Part shown: piece after piece, positions 17,868 through 27,216 of the stretch | How positions within the stretch are numbered: the first letter of the stretch is position 1 | Layout of the letters: every line of letters begins with the position of its first letter | Assembly: GCF_014696105.1 (NCBI RefSeq) | Contig: NZ_JACJPO010000012.1 | Span: forward strand, 37,990 to 101,989 | Length of the DNA stretch: 64,000 nt | Direction of reading: 5' to 3' | Source: Microcoleus sp. FACHB-1515 | GTDB lineage: Bacteria > Cyanobacteriota > Cyanobacteriia > Elainellales > Elainellaceae | Notes under the pieces: model-generated | What the model was told of the DNA's origin: nothing | The model's database searches: none | What the model saw: only the letters and a program-made list of their open reading frames with translations | Position numbers and translations under genes: made by a program

Positions 17868-19631
17868 ATGAAAACCGTCACTCCTCATCGATCGCAGCCC
17901 ACCAAGCTGCAAACGCTCGCCACCAAGCTGCAAGCCGCCCTCACTCCACCGCTTTCGATTCGCTGCGGCCACAAAGACGATCGACTATTAATCTTGGCAG
18001 AAATCTCGGCAGAACAATCGCAAGAGACTGATCAAAGCTCACTCTTTGCTCGGTTGCAGGCAGCGATCGAATCAATTCAATCAGACGTACTTGCCGCCGT
18101 TGATGCGGCTGACGCGCTGCCTGTACAGATGTTTTTGCGCGTCAAGGGACAGGCTCAGCCCTATGCAATGCAAGAATTTTCTCTTGCTTCCGCAGGCGCG
18201 ATCGTACCCGCCACCAGCGCGATCGTGGCGTCCCGGAACGATATCGTTGCCACAAAGACAACTGCCCCGCTTGCTTTGGTGGAAGCTGATTTGGAGCCAA
18301 CAAGCGATCGGCGTTGGCGCGATGCATCGCTGCCTGTCGGCGTTTTGGGGCTGGGCGTTTTGGTGGCAGTGACGGCGTTTGGCGGCAGCTTGTGGGCAAT
18401 GACGCGCCCTTGTGTTTTGGGAAACTGTGTGCCGCTGGTGCAGGCCGAGCGACTGCGAGAAACGGCAGGTCAGACGATCGCCACGACGACATCCGCCCAA
18501 GCCGTGATCGACGCTTACGATCAACTGACGAAAGCGAGCGATTTGCTCGAAACAATTCCGCCTTGGTCGCGGCGGCATGACGAAGCGCAATCTCAACTGC
18601 AACTCGTGCAGGCTCAAGCAGGCGAACTCCAGCAGATCGTGTCTGCCCTGCATCTGGCAAACGCCGCCGCCCTAAAAAGCCAAAATCCGCCGCACCCGTT
18701 TCGCACGTGGCAGGAAATCCGTGCCGACTGGCAGCAGGCGATCGCTCGTGTCCAGCAGGTTCCACCCGACAGCCCGGTGGCGTCTCTCGCCCAGCGCAAA
18801 CTGACGGAATATCAAGCCAACCTCGCCACGATCAGCCGCCGCATCGACCTGGAACGGCAGGCACAAGCGCAGTTGAACAACGCGCGATCGACCGCTCGCA
18901 TTGCTGAAGCTAGAGAAGGCGTCGCCAACTCGGTTGATAGCTGGCAGCTTGTGCAGGCGACTTGGGAAAGCGTCGTGTCCGCGCTGCAAAAAGTGCCCGC
19001 GACGACAATGGCGCAAACCGAAGCCCAACAGCTTTTGGCAATCTACCAGCCAAAACTCGCAGCATCTCGCGATCGCGCTACCCGCGAAACCGCCTCGACT
19101 CGGTTCTACAACGATGCCCTGAGTGCCGCCAATCAAGCCGAAGCTGCCGAGCGGAATCGCGCTTGGTCGCAAGCCGTTGAAGCGTGGCAGTCTGCTCTCA
19201 CCAATGCTCAGCAAGTTCCGCCCAACACGATCTATCACGATCGCACCCAGCCGCTACTTGCCGCTTATGGAACGGCATTGGCGCGATCGCGAGAAATGTT
19301 GAAGACGGCAAGAGCGCAGGAGGCGGCAGCGGACGATCTCGATCGCACCTGCAACGGCTCGCCCAAAATCTGCGATTTCTCGTTTGCCGATCAAGCGATT
19401 CGGGTGCGGATCACCTCAACTTACGATCGTCTCGTTGAGCAAACGATGACGCAAACCCGTATGAGCGGCGACTATGCAACTCAGGCCGACCTGCTCTCTC
19501 ATGTCAATTCTCTGTTGCGGGCACTGGCAGCAATCAGTGAAAATGCCGACTTGCCGATCGAGCTTTACAATTCCGACGGCTCGCTGTTTGGCACGTATAA
19601 GCCAGAATTTTCCGGGTATGTGCCGAGGTGA
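17868..19631 (+). CDS. single-pass membrane protein with long helical repeat region
   Basis: A 587-residue conserved-type cyanobacterial protein I do not recognise by name. Residues 1-140 form a soluble domain (TPPLSIRCGHKDDRLLIL, then AVDAADALPVQMFLRV). A membrane span is near 158-180 (VGVLGLGVLVAVTAFGG), followed closely by CVLGNCVP, two Cys. From ~190 to 490 there are repeats of about 85 residues, each with a W..A...W..A...+..VP pattern (for example TWQEIRADWQQAIARVQQVP, LVQATWESVVSALQKVP, AWSQAVEAWQSALTNAQQVP). The C-terminus has a separate domain (CDFSFADQAIRVRITSTYD). Probably a scaffold; function unknown. Confidence 0.7.
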   Translation: MKTVTPHRSQPTKLQTLATKLQAALTPPLSIRCGHKDDRLLILAEISAEQSQETDQSSLFARLQAAIESIQSDVLAAVDAADALPVQMFLRVKGQAQPYAMQEFSLASAGAIVPATSAIVASRNDIVATKTTAPLALVEADLEPTSDRRWRDASLPVGVLGLGVLVAVTAFGGSLWAMTRPCVLGNCVPLVQAERLRETAGQTIATTTSAQAVIDAYDQLTKASDLLETIPPWSRRHDEAQSQLQLVQAQAGELQQIVSALHLANAAALKSQNPPHPFRTWQEIRADWQQAIARVQQVPPDSPVASLAQRKLTEYQANLATISRRIDLERQAQAQLNNARSTARIAEAREGVANSVDSWQLVQATWESVVSALQKVPATTMAQTEAQQLLAIYQPKLAASRDRATRETASTRFYNDALSAANQAEAAERNRAWSQAVEAWQSALTNAQQVPPNTIYHDRTQPLLAAYGTALARSREMLKTARAQEAAADDLDRTCNGSPKICDFSFADQAIRVRITSTYDRLVEQTMTQTRMSGDYATQADLLSHVNSLLRALAAISENADLPIELYNSDGSLFGTYKPEFSGYVPR

Positions 19632-19635
19632 GGCA

Positions 19636-20403
19636 TTAGCGACGGTTAAACTGCCAGGCGGCATTGAAGAATTGACGGGCGATCGCTTGCGTAATCAAAA
19701 TGCTGCTGAGGGCAGCGACAAAGGCGATCGAAACGAGCACCACCACTTGATACAGTGCCGCCTGAAACGGATCGACTCCGGCCAGAACAAGACCGCAAAA
19801 AACTCCGGGCAGCGTTGCGGCTCCAGCGATCAGCATGGCGTTGAGCGTTGGGAGAATTCCGGCTTTGATCGCGTCGTGGCGGAAAGTGGCGATCGCCTGC
19901 TGTGGATTTGCGCCTAAGCTCAGGTGCGTCTCAATCTCAATCCGACTGGATTTAAGCGAAGTGATTAGCCGTTCACCCGATTGGGCGATCGCATTGGCAC
20001 TTGCCGCCAGCAGCAGTCCGGCCAGCGGAATCAAATATTGCGGCGCATACCAAGGATTCGGACGCAGCACCAGCAAATATAGATAGATCAGCGCGATCGC
20101 CACGCTGCCAACCAGCACGCCCACAGTCATCAGCAAATTCGGCAGGTCGCCCAAGCGACTGCGAGCCGTGACAACAGCAACCGCCAGCATCAGCAGCACG
20201 ATCGCCAGCACCAAACCCAAATTGGGAGATGCAAACACAACCGAGAAAACCACGCCGATCGCGCCCAGTTGCAGCAGCATCCGCCCGATCGCAATCGTCA
20301 TGTTCACAGGCTGCGATCGCTGCCAGGTGAGCAGTCCCAGCGTGATTGCCGCTAAACCCAGCAGCCAAGCCATGTTGGTCGGACTCAGTTCGATCGCATT
20401 CAC
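19636..20403 (-). CDS. fetB: UPF0014/FetB-type ABC exporter permease
   Basis: A 255-residue protein with about seven membrane spans and the family's cytoplasmic signature IEIETHLSLGANPQQAIATFRHDAIKAGILPTLN split over residues 155-190. FetB pairs with the ATPase FetA to export iron and relieve oxidative stress in Escherichia coli; plants have the related STAR2/ALS3 aluminium-tolerance proteins. No ATPase gene is adjacent, so its partner must lie elsewhere. The metal specificity is not shown here. Confidence 0.85.
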   Translation of the reverse strand: MNAIELSPTNMAWLLGLAAITLGLLTWQRSQPVNMTIAIGRMLLQLGAIGVVFSVVFASPNLGLVLAIVLLMLAVAVVTARSRLGDLPNLLMTVGVLVGSVAIALIYLYLLVLRPNPWYAPQYLIPLAGLLLAASANAIAQSGERLITSLKSSRIEIETHLSLGANPQQAIATFRHDAIKAGILPTLNAMLIAGAATLPGVFCGLVLAGVDPFQAALYQVVVLVSIAFVAALSSILITQAIARQFFNAAWQFNRR

Positions 20404-20466
20404 AGCATTTGTTCAAACTTGCTTTTTGAGCGTACCGCGAAACCAGCGCCAACTTAGGATCGAGCT

Positions 20467-21744
20467 ATGACGACGATCGCCTATCTCTACCTGGAACCGC
20501 TGCTCGACACCCAGCCGAATGCTGCATGGGGTCAAGCTGTCGATCGCGTCTATTCCGACTGGGGCGATCGCTCCCAGTGGGATCAGCTTTTGCAAGATTG
20601 TCAAACGGCAAGCGTCGAAACGGTTCTTGTCCGCAGGCTGGCAGATTTGGGCGAAACGGTTGCAGCGGTGAGCGATCGCCTGACTGCTCTAGAAGCCTTG
20701 GGGATCACTTTAATTTCTCTCGAAGAACCGATTGCAGAGGGACTGAAGCGATCGGATTTGCTGCGTCTGCTGGCAACGCTTCCCGCCGATCAGCGGCAGC
20801 AAAAACTGCGGCTAGGCCATGCCCGCAATCGCCTTAAAGCCCTTCCGCCACCGGGAAAAGCGCCCTACGGCTATCGACGCGGAAAAGATCGGTATGCGAT
20901 CGATCGTGCGACGGCTCCGGTCGTCAAAGATTTTTTCGATCACTTTTTGCTTTATGGTTCGCTGCGCGGCAGCGTCCGCCATCTCGAAAAAAAATACGGC
21001 AAAAAAATTTCCGCCTCAACCGGAAAACGCTGGCTCACCAGTCCAATCTATCGCGGCGATTTGGTTTATCAAACTGGGGAAGTGATGCCAAACACACATC
21101 CGGCAATTTTGCCGCGTGCCGAAGCCGCCCAGATCGATCGCCTCTTGCGCCGCAATCGCCGTTTGCCGCCCAGAACCGCGAGTGCGCCGCGATCGCTGGC
21201 TGGACTTGTCACCTGCGCTCAGTGTCAGTCCGGCATGACGATCGCCCGCGTCAAAACGCGCCGTCAGGAATATCTGTATCTGCGTCCGACAAGCTGCCCG
21301 CAAAAGCCGAAATGTCGCGCTTTGGCTTATGAGGAGGTGCTGCGGCGATCGATCGAGCAAATTTGCGCTCAACTGCCTGCCGCTGTTGCTGCCACGCCAC
21401 AGCCGGATGTCAGTCGCATTCAGCAGGCGATCGCTGCCGAAATTGCCGCGAAAGAATCGACGCTAGCCAAAATTCCGACGCTGGAAGCTGAAGGCATTCT
21501 GGATGCAGAAACGGCTGAACTGCGAATCTACAAACTCAAAACGGAACTCGCGACCTTGCAGGCAAAACTGGCGCAACTGCCGCCCGCCAACTTGCAAGCG
21601 ATCGCTCAAACCGTTTCCATCCCGCAATTCTGGCTAGATTTATCGGAAGCCGAACGCCGCTTTTATTTTCGCGAATTTCTAAGAACGATCGAGATCGATC
21701 GATCCGCTGAGACTTGGCAAATTCGACTTGTCCTCATCTTTTAG
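20467..21744 (+). CDS. xisF: XisF-like large serine recombinase
   Basis: A 425-residue protein closely resembling XisF, which excises the fdxN element in Anabaena heterocysts. The order is a degenerate resolvase-like N-terminal domain (no YxRxSt catalytic motif; it begins AYLYLEPLLDTQPNAAWG), the recombinase domain (PPGKAPYGYRRGKDRY, then FDHFLLYGSLRGSVRHL), a zinc ribbon (LVTCAQCQSG...CPQKPKCRA), and a coiled-coil-like helical segment near 320-385. The missing catalytic serine motif suggests it may act as a DNA-binding or directionality factor, or use another nucleophile. Neither an fdxN element nor a recognisable split gene lies beside it. Its 3' end overlaps the convergent hydrolase gene by 66 bp. 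Confidence 0.85.
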   Translation: MTTIAYLYLEPLLDTQPNAAWGQAVDRVYSDWGDRSQWDQLLQDCQTASVETVLVRRLADLGETVAAVSDRLTALEALGITLISLEEPIAEGLKRSDLLRLLATLPADQRQQKLRLGHARNRLKALPPPGKAPYGYRRGKDRYAIDRATAPVVKDFFDHFLLYGSLRGSVRHLEKKYGKKISASTGKRWLTSPIYRGDLVYQTGEVMPNTHPAILPRAEAAQIDRLLRRNRRLPPRTASAPRSLAGLVTCAQCQSGMTIARVKTRRQEYLYLRPTSCPQKPKCRALAYEEVLRRSIEQICAQLPAAVAATPQPDVSRIQQAIAAEIAAKESTLAKIPTLEAEGILDAETAELRIYKLKTELATLQAKLAQLPPANLQAIAQTVSIPQFWLDLSEAERRFYFREFLRTIEIDRSAETWQIRLVLIF

Positions 21745-22854
21745 CGTGGCAGCGAAAAAGCGATCGACATAGAAAAGGGCAATTTGATTGCCCAAACCGC
21801 GAAAAACTGCATCAAATGCATGTTCCGACCAAGGAAGCTCGATCATCGCGCTCGGAACTTGCTCGGATCGCAATCGATCGAACAGCGATCGGCCAAACTT
21901 CGCCTGCACAATATGATCGCGACTGCCATAAATCAACAGCGTCGGCGGAGTCGATCGATTCACAAATTCAATCGGTGATGCTTGTCGATACTGCTCCGGC
22001 AGTTCGGCAGGCGTTCCACCCAAAAAGGCTTCAAGGACGGCGCGAGTGTCGATCGGGTCAGGAGAAGGCGGATCGGCATAGCCTTGCGCTAAATCAACAG
22101 GGCCGTAATAGTTCACGACCGATCGAATCACCGCATCGTTCGCTTGATATCCGGCCAGCATCGCCAAATGTGCGCCCGCCGATCGCCCGATCAGCCCAAT
22201 GCGATCGACATCCGTTTCATATTCCGCTGCGTGATCCCGGATGAACTGCAATGCCGTTTTCACATCCTCAAGCTGAATGGGAAAGCGAAACTGCGGCGCG
22301 TGCCGATAGTCGATCGCCCAAACCACATAGCCTTTTGCTGCCATGTAGCGATTGAAATCGGCGTTGTCTGAGGGACTGCCTGCCCGCCATGCGCCACCAT
22401 AGATCGCAACGATCGCCGGATAAATTCCGACTTCCAGCGGGCGATACACCTCCAAATGCAGCGGCACACCATCCGGCTTGGCAAACTCGATCGCCGCCGT
22501 CTGCCGGACAGCAGCAATCGGGACGCCGCGAAACACGCCTGCGATTGCTCCAAGCGCAGAAGGCGCAGGCGAATTCCCAAACGCCTGCTCAAAACTCGAC
22601 TGGGCACGATCGATCGTGCCAAAAAGCTGCACGACCGGAAGCAAGCTCAACACCAGCGCAATCGCACTCAGGCCAATCGCGACATGAACTTTGCGAATCA
22701 AGCTGAGTGCGATCGCGCCCAAGCTCAGCACCACCAGCCAAGGACTGATTTCCGGTGCGCCCACACCCAGCGGCAGCAAAGCAAAAATCGGAGCCGGAAC
22801 GACGATCCACAGGCTGAGGAATAAGGTGAAGCTGGCGATCGCGATGGAGAACAT
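21679..22854 (-). CDS. membrane-anchored alpha/beta hydrolase (esterase/lipase-like)
   Basis: From the ATG at 22854 the product is 391 residues. Three or four hydrophobic spans fill residues 1-90. The hydrolase domain follows: oxyanion region IYGGAWRAGS, nucleophile elbow GRSAGAH, acid in LLIYGSRDHIV and base in WSEHAFD, so the Ser-Asp-His triad is complete. It resembles HSL/BD-FAE carboxylesterases. The C-terminal tail (KDEDKSNLPSLSGSIDLDRS) is encoded in the 66 bp shared with xisF. The substrate is unknown. Confidence 0.85.
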   Translation of the reverse strand: MFSIAIASFTLFLSLWIVVPAPIFALLPLGVGAPEISPWLVVLSLGAIALSLIRKVHVAIGLSAIALVLSLLPVVQLFGTIDRAQSSFEQAFGNSPAPSALGAIAGVFRGVPIAAVRQTAAIEFAKPDGVPLHLEVYRPLEVGIYPAIVAIYGGAWRAGSPSDNADFNRYMAAKGYVVWAIDYRHAPQFRFPIQLEDVKTALQFIRDHAAEYETDVDRIGLIGRSAGAHLAMLAGYQANDAVIRSVVNYYGPVDLAQGYADPPSPDPIDTRAVLEAFLGGTPAELPEQYRQASPIEFVNRSTPPTLLIYGSRDHIVQAKFGRSLFDRLRSEQVPSAMIELPWSEHAFDAVFRGLGNQIALFYVDRFFAATLKDEDKSNLPSLSGSIDLDRS

Positions 22855-22914
22855 AACTCGATCGAGTAATGAGCAAACAGCCGCCCTCATCCCCTACGCC
22901 GTGTTTTAGAACCC

Positions 22915-23110
22915 GCTTAATCCTCCCCAACCCCATAAAAAAGAGGGAGTCATCCTCAAAGTCCGGGTTCTCAAGGGGGATTTAGGGGGATCTCAGTGGA
23001 GAAATCTCACCACCAAGAGGTTTTAACACACCCCCTAGCCCCTTCTCCGAGAGAAGGGAAACCAACCTTCAAAGTCCCTCTCCCTGGGGGAGAGGGATTC
23101 AGCAAGGGGG
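22915..23110. repeat. dispersed C/G-rich intergenic repeats, copies 2a and 2b
   Basis: Two units in tandem: one with AATCCTCCCCAACCCC, CAAAGTCCGGGTTCTC and GGGGGATTTAGGGGGA, the other with CCCCTTCTCCGAGAGAAGGG and CTCTCCCTGGGGGAGAG. They fill the gap between the hydrolase and the transketolase. Same family as copies at 17705, 25845 and 63767. Confidence 0.75.
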
Positions 23111-23119
23111 CTGTTATTC

Positions 23120-25030
23120 TCAGCCGATCAATTCCTTCACCTTGTTCATGATCCCCACTGGATCAATGCCCTGATGCGGATATTGTTCCCACAGGCCGCC
23201 GCAGCCTTCGTGATGCGTTCCCAGATGGGCATACTTCGGAGTCAAGCCGCGCTCCAGCAGCCAGGTTCCAAAGCGGCTACCGAGTCCCGTGCGGCGGTTG
23301 AAAGCTTCCACGACGAGAACAAACGGCGCATTGCCGACTTTGGCAATCATTTCCTCATCGACCACATTCAGTGTTGCCTTGTTGATCAATCCGACATCCA
23401 CGCCTTCTTGCTTCAGCCGTTCGACCGCATCAAGCGCACGATACAGTCCTTCGCCAAAGCTGACAACATATCCGGCTGTACCTTCGCGGATGACTTCATC
23501 TTTGCCAGGCGTAAACTGATAGCCGCTGCCGTAGAAATCGTTGCCCTGACTGTCAAGAATGTTTGGGGTTTTCGATCGCGTCGAGAACACAAATCGCAGG
23601 CCGGGCTGATGGAAAATCGCATCAATGCAGGCGGTCATCTGTCCCGCATCCGCAGGGAAATACAGCGCGGTTGGATAGCCATCATCCAGGCCATTGTCGG
23701 CAAACATATTGTTGATGCCGAAGTGACAGGTGTTGTCGGCCATGTCATCGACGCCCGCATGAGAGAAATGACACAGCACGTTCGACTTGTTCAGTCGCGC
23801 CATTGTGATTTCCGAGATGCACATTTCCAAAAAGGCGCTGAACGTCGCGAAAATCCCTTGCTTGCCCTCGGCCATGCCAAATCCGGCAGCGGCGGAAAAG
23901 TTGCCCCGCTCCATGATCCCCGCATTGATAAAAATTTCAGGATAGGCATCGTGAATCGGCTTGAAGCCGACCGAGCCTTCCAGATCGCTGTCGATTACCA
24001 AAACTTTTTCCTTGCGCTCCGTCTCGCTCATCTGCCCCAGCACCTTCACGACCGACTCGCCAAACACAACGCGATTGGCTTTCATCTGATCGCCCGATCC
24101 CAGGAAGGTGTAGTCCTGCTTCGGATACTGCACGTTCTTGAGGAAATTCACCGCATCCGTCAGGCCGCGCTTTTCCAGGTAGGGAATCGCATGTTTCACG
24201 GGGATCACGTCATGACCGTGATTCGAGCCTTCGATTCCTTCAATGCCAACCGCCATTTTGCGCTTGTTGACCAAGGCGATCGGTCCCGGCGTCGTCACGG
24301 CTTCGCACATGCGGCGATACAGATCGTCTAGATCCTCGCCGTCGCCTTCGTTGACGCTGAGGCCATGACCTTCTAGCGTTTTGGCAACCGAAAAACCGGG
24401 TAAATAGTCAGAAGGGTGTCCGGCGATCGTCACGTCGTTGTCGTCAATAAACAGCTTCACATTGAGATGCTGCGCGACTGCTAGCCTTGCGGCCTCGGCA
24501 TCGTTGCCTTCCTGCTGCGACCCGTCAGAACCGAGGCAAACCACGACCTTACCGGGATTCGCCAGTGCAACCCCGTTGATGTACGGCCAGATGTGCCCCA
24601 AGCGACCGGAACTGAACTTGATCCCCGGAGCCATGCCTAATTCTGGGTGTCCGGGCAGCATCGAATGCGCTTCGCGATAGCGGACAAGCTGTTCGGCAGG
24701 TAGATCGCCATAGATCGCCGCCATCAGGTATTGCGTCGCGACCCGATGTCCAGCTTCATCAAAGAAAATCGGCACAAATTTATCCGGTGCGCCTCGGAAA
24801 AACGCATCGAGAATCACCACTTCCGGCACGGTGTCGTAGGGGCCACCCGTGTGCCCACCGACGCCTTTGGCGGCTCCGGTGGCCGTAAACAGAATGATCG
24901 CATCACGACACAGTTGAATATTGGCTTTCAGGGCTTGCCGCTGTTCATCCGTCAGCGTGGGATTGGTGGGATCAAGCGCAATTTTTTGATAAGCACCCAG
25001 ATCGATCGGAAAAGGAGCAGGAGTTGTCAT
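23120..25030 (-). CDS. transketolase-family enzyme
   Basis: From the ATG at 25030 the protein has 636 residues. The N-terminal TPP domain has GHTGGPYDT and the TPP motif GSDGSQQEGND...FIDDNDVT. The Pyr domain has VIDSDLEGSVGF, INAGIMERGNFSAAAGFG (catalytic Glu) and FSAFLEM. A C-terminal transketolase domain follows. Sequence details (ATGAAKGVGGHTGG; HFSHAGVDDMADNTCHFG) differ from the Calvin-cycle TktA of cyanobacteria, so this is probably a second transketolase-like enzyme with another ketol donor or acceptor. It is flanked by repeats rather than pathway genes. Confidence 0.85.
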   Translation of the reverse strand: MTTPAPFPIDLGAYQKIALDPTNPTLTDEQRQALKANIQLCRDAIILFTATGAAKGVGGHTGGPYDTVPEVVILDAFFRGAPDKFVPIFFDEAGHRVATQYLMAAIYGDLPAEQLVRYREAHSMLPGHPELGMAPGIKFSSGRLGHIWPYINGVALANPGKVVVCLGSDGSQQEGNDAEAARLAVAQHLNVKLFIDDNDVTIAGHPSDYLPGFSVAKTLEGHGLSVNEGDGEDLDDLYRRMCEAVTTPGPIALVNKRKMAVGIEGIEGSNHGHDVIPVKHAIPYLEKRGLTDAVNFLKNVQYPKQDYTFLGSGDQMKANRVVFGESVVKVLGQMSETERKEKVLVIDSDLEGSVGFKPIHDAYPEIFINAGIMERGNFSAAAGFGMAEGKQGIFATFSAFLEMCISEITMARLNKSNVLCHFSHAGVDDMADNTCHFGINNMFADNGLDDGYPTALYFPADAGQMTACIDAIFHQPGLRFVFSTRSKTPNILDSQGNDFYGSGYQFTPGKDEVIREGTAGYVVSFGEGLYRALDAVERLKQEGVDVGLINKATLNVVDEEMIAKVGNAPFVLVVEAFNRRTGLGSRFGTWLLERGLTPKYAHLGTHHEGCGGLWEQYPHQGIDPVGIMNKVKELIG

Positions 25031-25337
25031 GACCAGAGTCCTAATGGCAGCTTTGATGGCACGATTCACCAAAACTATAGAACGATCGCGCCGCCTCTGG
25101 CTCAATTGATAGCATTGGGGATCGGATGTCGGGGATCAAAAATTGGCTGTGAAGCAGCGCGGCCATAGCAAATTGGAGCAATTCGGTTTGCGACAGAAGG
25201 CGAGGCGGCTCCGTTGTCATTTCTGACAGCGCAGTAAAATTGCCCTGAATCAGGAAAGAGCGCGATCGCCACTGTTGCACTCAGCAGCATCCGAGTAAGA
25301 TGACGAATACTCTCGCTGGAGTTGAGGAGTGGTTTGA
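25031..25337. other. intergenic stretch, nothing recognised
   Basis: About 300 bases upstream of both the transketolase gene (minus) and the gene at 25338 (plus). It should hold both promoters, but no convincing -35/-10 pair, hairpin or repeat was identified. Confidence 0.4.
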
Positions 25338-25745
25338 ATGTTGAGGCGCAATGTGCAGTTGATGCAGCCGCTCTTGGCTGAATTTCGAGCCGCCTGCGTG
25401 GAATTGGGGCTAAAGCTGCCTGCCAGCACGCCGCAAATCGATCGCCAAGTTGCCCAGATCCTTACTGCACGCGGACGGCTTGCCAAGCTGCACCGCCAAA
25501 TTCAGCGCTACCTGATTCGAGAAATGCCGCCACCGATGCGCCAACAGCTTCACACGCTGCTGCACAGCACAAGCGATCTATTGCAGCTTGCCGACAGTCT
25601 AGTTTTTCTGGCCGAAGAATATCCGCTTGATCCCGAAGGCTCGATCGCCTGTTCGAGACGGCTGCATCTGCACAAAATAAATGTTCTCGCTCAGATGCAG
25701 CGATCGCTGCCGCTGGCGATTGACACGAATGCGATCGGCTCCTAG
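25338..25745 (+). CDS. small helical protein, function unknown
   Basis: A 135-residue protein preceded by GGAGTGG about 8 nt before the ATG. It is predicted to be almost all helix: residues ~5-25, 35-60 (QIDRQVAQILTARGRLAKLHRQIQRYLI), 66-95 and 105-122. The spacing of Leu and Gln suggests a four-helix bundle or coiled coil. No Cys, membrane span or catalytic motif is present. I do not recognise the family. Confidence 0.6.
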   Translation: MLRRNVQLMQPLLAEFRAACVELGLKLPASTPQIDRQVAQILTARGRLAKLHRQIQRYLIREMPPPMRQQLHTLLHSTSDLLQLADSLVFLAEEYPLDPEGSIACSRRLHLHKINVLAQMQRSLPLAIDTNAIGS

Positions 25746-25844
25746 GGCGTGTTTTCAAAGCTCCAGCGAGTGGAGGGTGCGCGATTACGGTACGGATTAG
25801 CTTGGCTGGCCGCGAAGCGCTCTTTGCAGGAATCGATTCCCCTA

Positions 25845-25965
25845 AATCCCCCTTGTTAAGGGAGACTTTGAGGAGTGGTTCGGCTCCCTCCTCAGCAAGG
25901 AGGGTTGGGGAGGATCATGCAGTTTCAAATATGCCCTAACCCCCAACCCCTATTATGGAGTCAGC
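25845..25965. repeat. dispersed C/G-rich intergenic repeat, copy 3
   Basis: CCCCTAAATCCCCCTTGTT, AAGGGAGACTTTGAGGAG and GGAGGGTTGGGGAGGAT form inverted arms, then CCCTAACCCCCAACCCC. It is related to the repeat at 22915-23110 in the opposite orientation. Confidence 0.7.
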
Positions 25966-25988
25966 CCAGAAAACGCATCTGTTCTGTA

Positions 25989-26327
25989 ATGACTCAACTT
26001 CGACTCAATCTCGTAGAAGGCTCGGTTTCCTTCAGCTTTTCGCCTCAAGCCGCGCAAGATTTGCAAAGCGCGATCGCCAATCTCATGCAGTCGCTCAAAG
26101 CCGTCGCCACCAAAGCCAGCGGCAAACCTGCGCCCCAACAGCCGATGCAGTATCAGCACACGGGCGAGGTGTTTTTGGAAATTTTTTGCAATCCGAATAT
26201 TTGGCCGAGTCCATTCGCTGCGAAAGTTCTCGTCACCGTCCGAGACGATCGCATTCGCCTGACGACCGAGGCAGAACTGACGCGCCTAATTGAAGATTTG
26301 AACCTGTATCTTGAAAACAATTCTTAA
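25989..26327 (+). CDS. small conserved-type cyanobacterial protein, function unknown
   Basis: A 112-residue protein starting at the ATG at 25989 (the frame is open upstream only across a repeat). It has beta-rich ends (TQLRLNLVEGSVSFSFSP; then GEVFLEIFCNPNIWPSPFAAKVLVTVRDDRIRL) split here around a helix (AAQDLQSAIANLMQSLKAVA), and ends in an amphipathic helix (LTRLIEDLNLYLEN). No membrane span or known motif. Confidence 0.6.
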   Translation: MTQLRLNLVEGSVSFSFSPQAAQDLQSAIANLMQSLKAVATKASGKPAPQQPMQYQHTGEVFLEIFCNPNIWPSPFAAKVLVTVRDDRIRLTTEAELTRLIEDLNLYLENNS

Positions 26328-26410
26328 CGCTCAAAGGCTCAAATTTGAAAACGTCAGCTCGATCGACGCAAGTGCAGCGGAGGTCGATCGGGCTGAGGCA
26401 TGAGCAGCGA

Positions 26411-26632
26411 CTAGTCGTTTTCCCAATCTTCGCGACCGAGCAAATCGCCAATGCGATCGCGCAAGAGATAGCTACTTTTCTCCAGCTCGCACTCGACCGA
26501 AGCCCATTCGCGAGCGGGAATATACTGGCAAAGCACATAGATCGGCTGATTGCGGCTAACAACGCCTTGCTGCACAAGCTGCCGCGCTTCGTCTTGAATA
26601 AATTGCATCGAGTACTGTACTGACTGAATCAT
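26411..26632 (-). CDS. DUF4327 family protein
   Basis: A 73-residue protein matching DUF4327: YSMQFIQDEARQLVQQG, SRNQPIYVLCQYIP, REWASVECELEKSSYLLRDRI. The family is small, cyanobacteria-specific and of unknown function. The length is typical and the gene is intact. The neighbours at 25989 (convergent) and 27217 give no clue. Confidence 0.9.
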   Translation of the reverse strand: MIQSVQYSMQFIQDEARQLVQQGVVSRNQPIYVLCQYIPAREWASVECELEKSSYLLRDRIGDLLGREDWEND

Positions 26633-27216
26633 AATCCGTCCTCTATCTTGTTCGAGTTCAAGTGTGCTACTTTGAAAGCCTTACGCAGACCGTCGAGTGC
26701 TGCCTTGGGAGGTCACGTCCCCATCGAAATAGCAAGTGTAATGGCCTATACCAAATAATTTTTATTTTTACGCTAACTACCTCAGAATTATATTAAAAAA
26801 AGTAACAAAAGTCACTAAACTCCTATCAAAAGAATGAGCAGCTTAAGAGATATCGATCGCCAGCATTGAAATAACTCTATGGAACATGCTTCTGCATCCG
26901 CGATTGAATCACTGTTGCGCTGTATTCATTTTTGCGTTGAAGCGCTTGCGAGTCTGTTGTCCGTCACACACTGCTTTGAGTACATTTGACCGCGATCGCA
27001 TTTTCCCTTCGCTCAAGCAACTTTTCATTATTGCTTCGAGCGCCAAAAAACCAGCAAAGCGCAAGCATCTCTTAAGAAATGACGCTCGCGCCTTGCTGAA
27101 ACAGACAGCCTCAGATCCATCGCAGCACTTTCGATTCTAGGAAAACTTGCGCGGTCGTCCGCCTCTGAAAGGTTTTTCGCGTTTCTCGCGCTGGAGAGTG
27201 TGAGAGCGATTTGCAG
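26633..27216. other. long intergenic stretch, nothing recognised
   Basis: About 580 bases. The part around 26740-26830 is AT-rich and stop-rich, as expected for regulatory or eroded DNA. A short open frame at 26886-27140 lacks a ribosome binding site and has an unconvincing product. No tRNA, terminator or repeat was found. Confidence 0.4.

Noticed and set aside
20900..20960. HIP1 octamers as specific operator sites
   Set aside because: GCGATCGC and GATCG words are spread over all genes at high density and are a genome-wide feature of cyanobacteria.
23174..24331. 385-codon open frame antisense to the transketolase gene
   Set aside because: Shadow of a strongly biased gene; the composition is His/Arg/Gln-rich and not protein-like.
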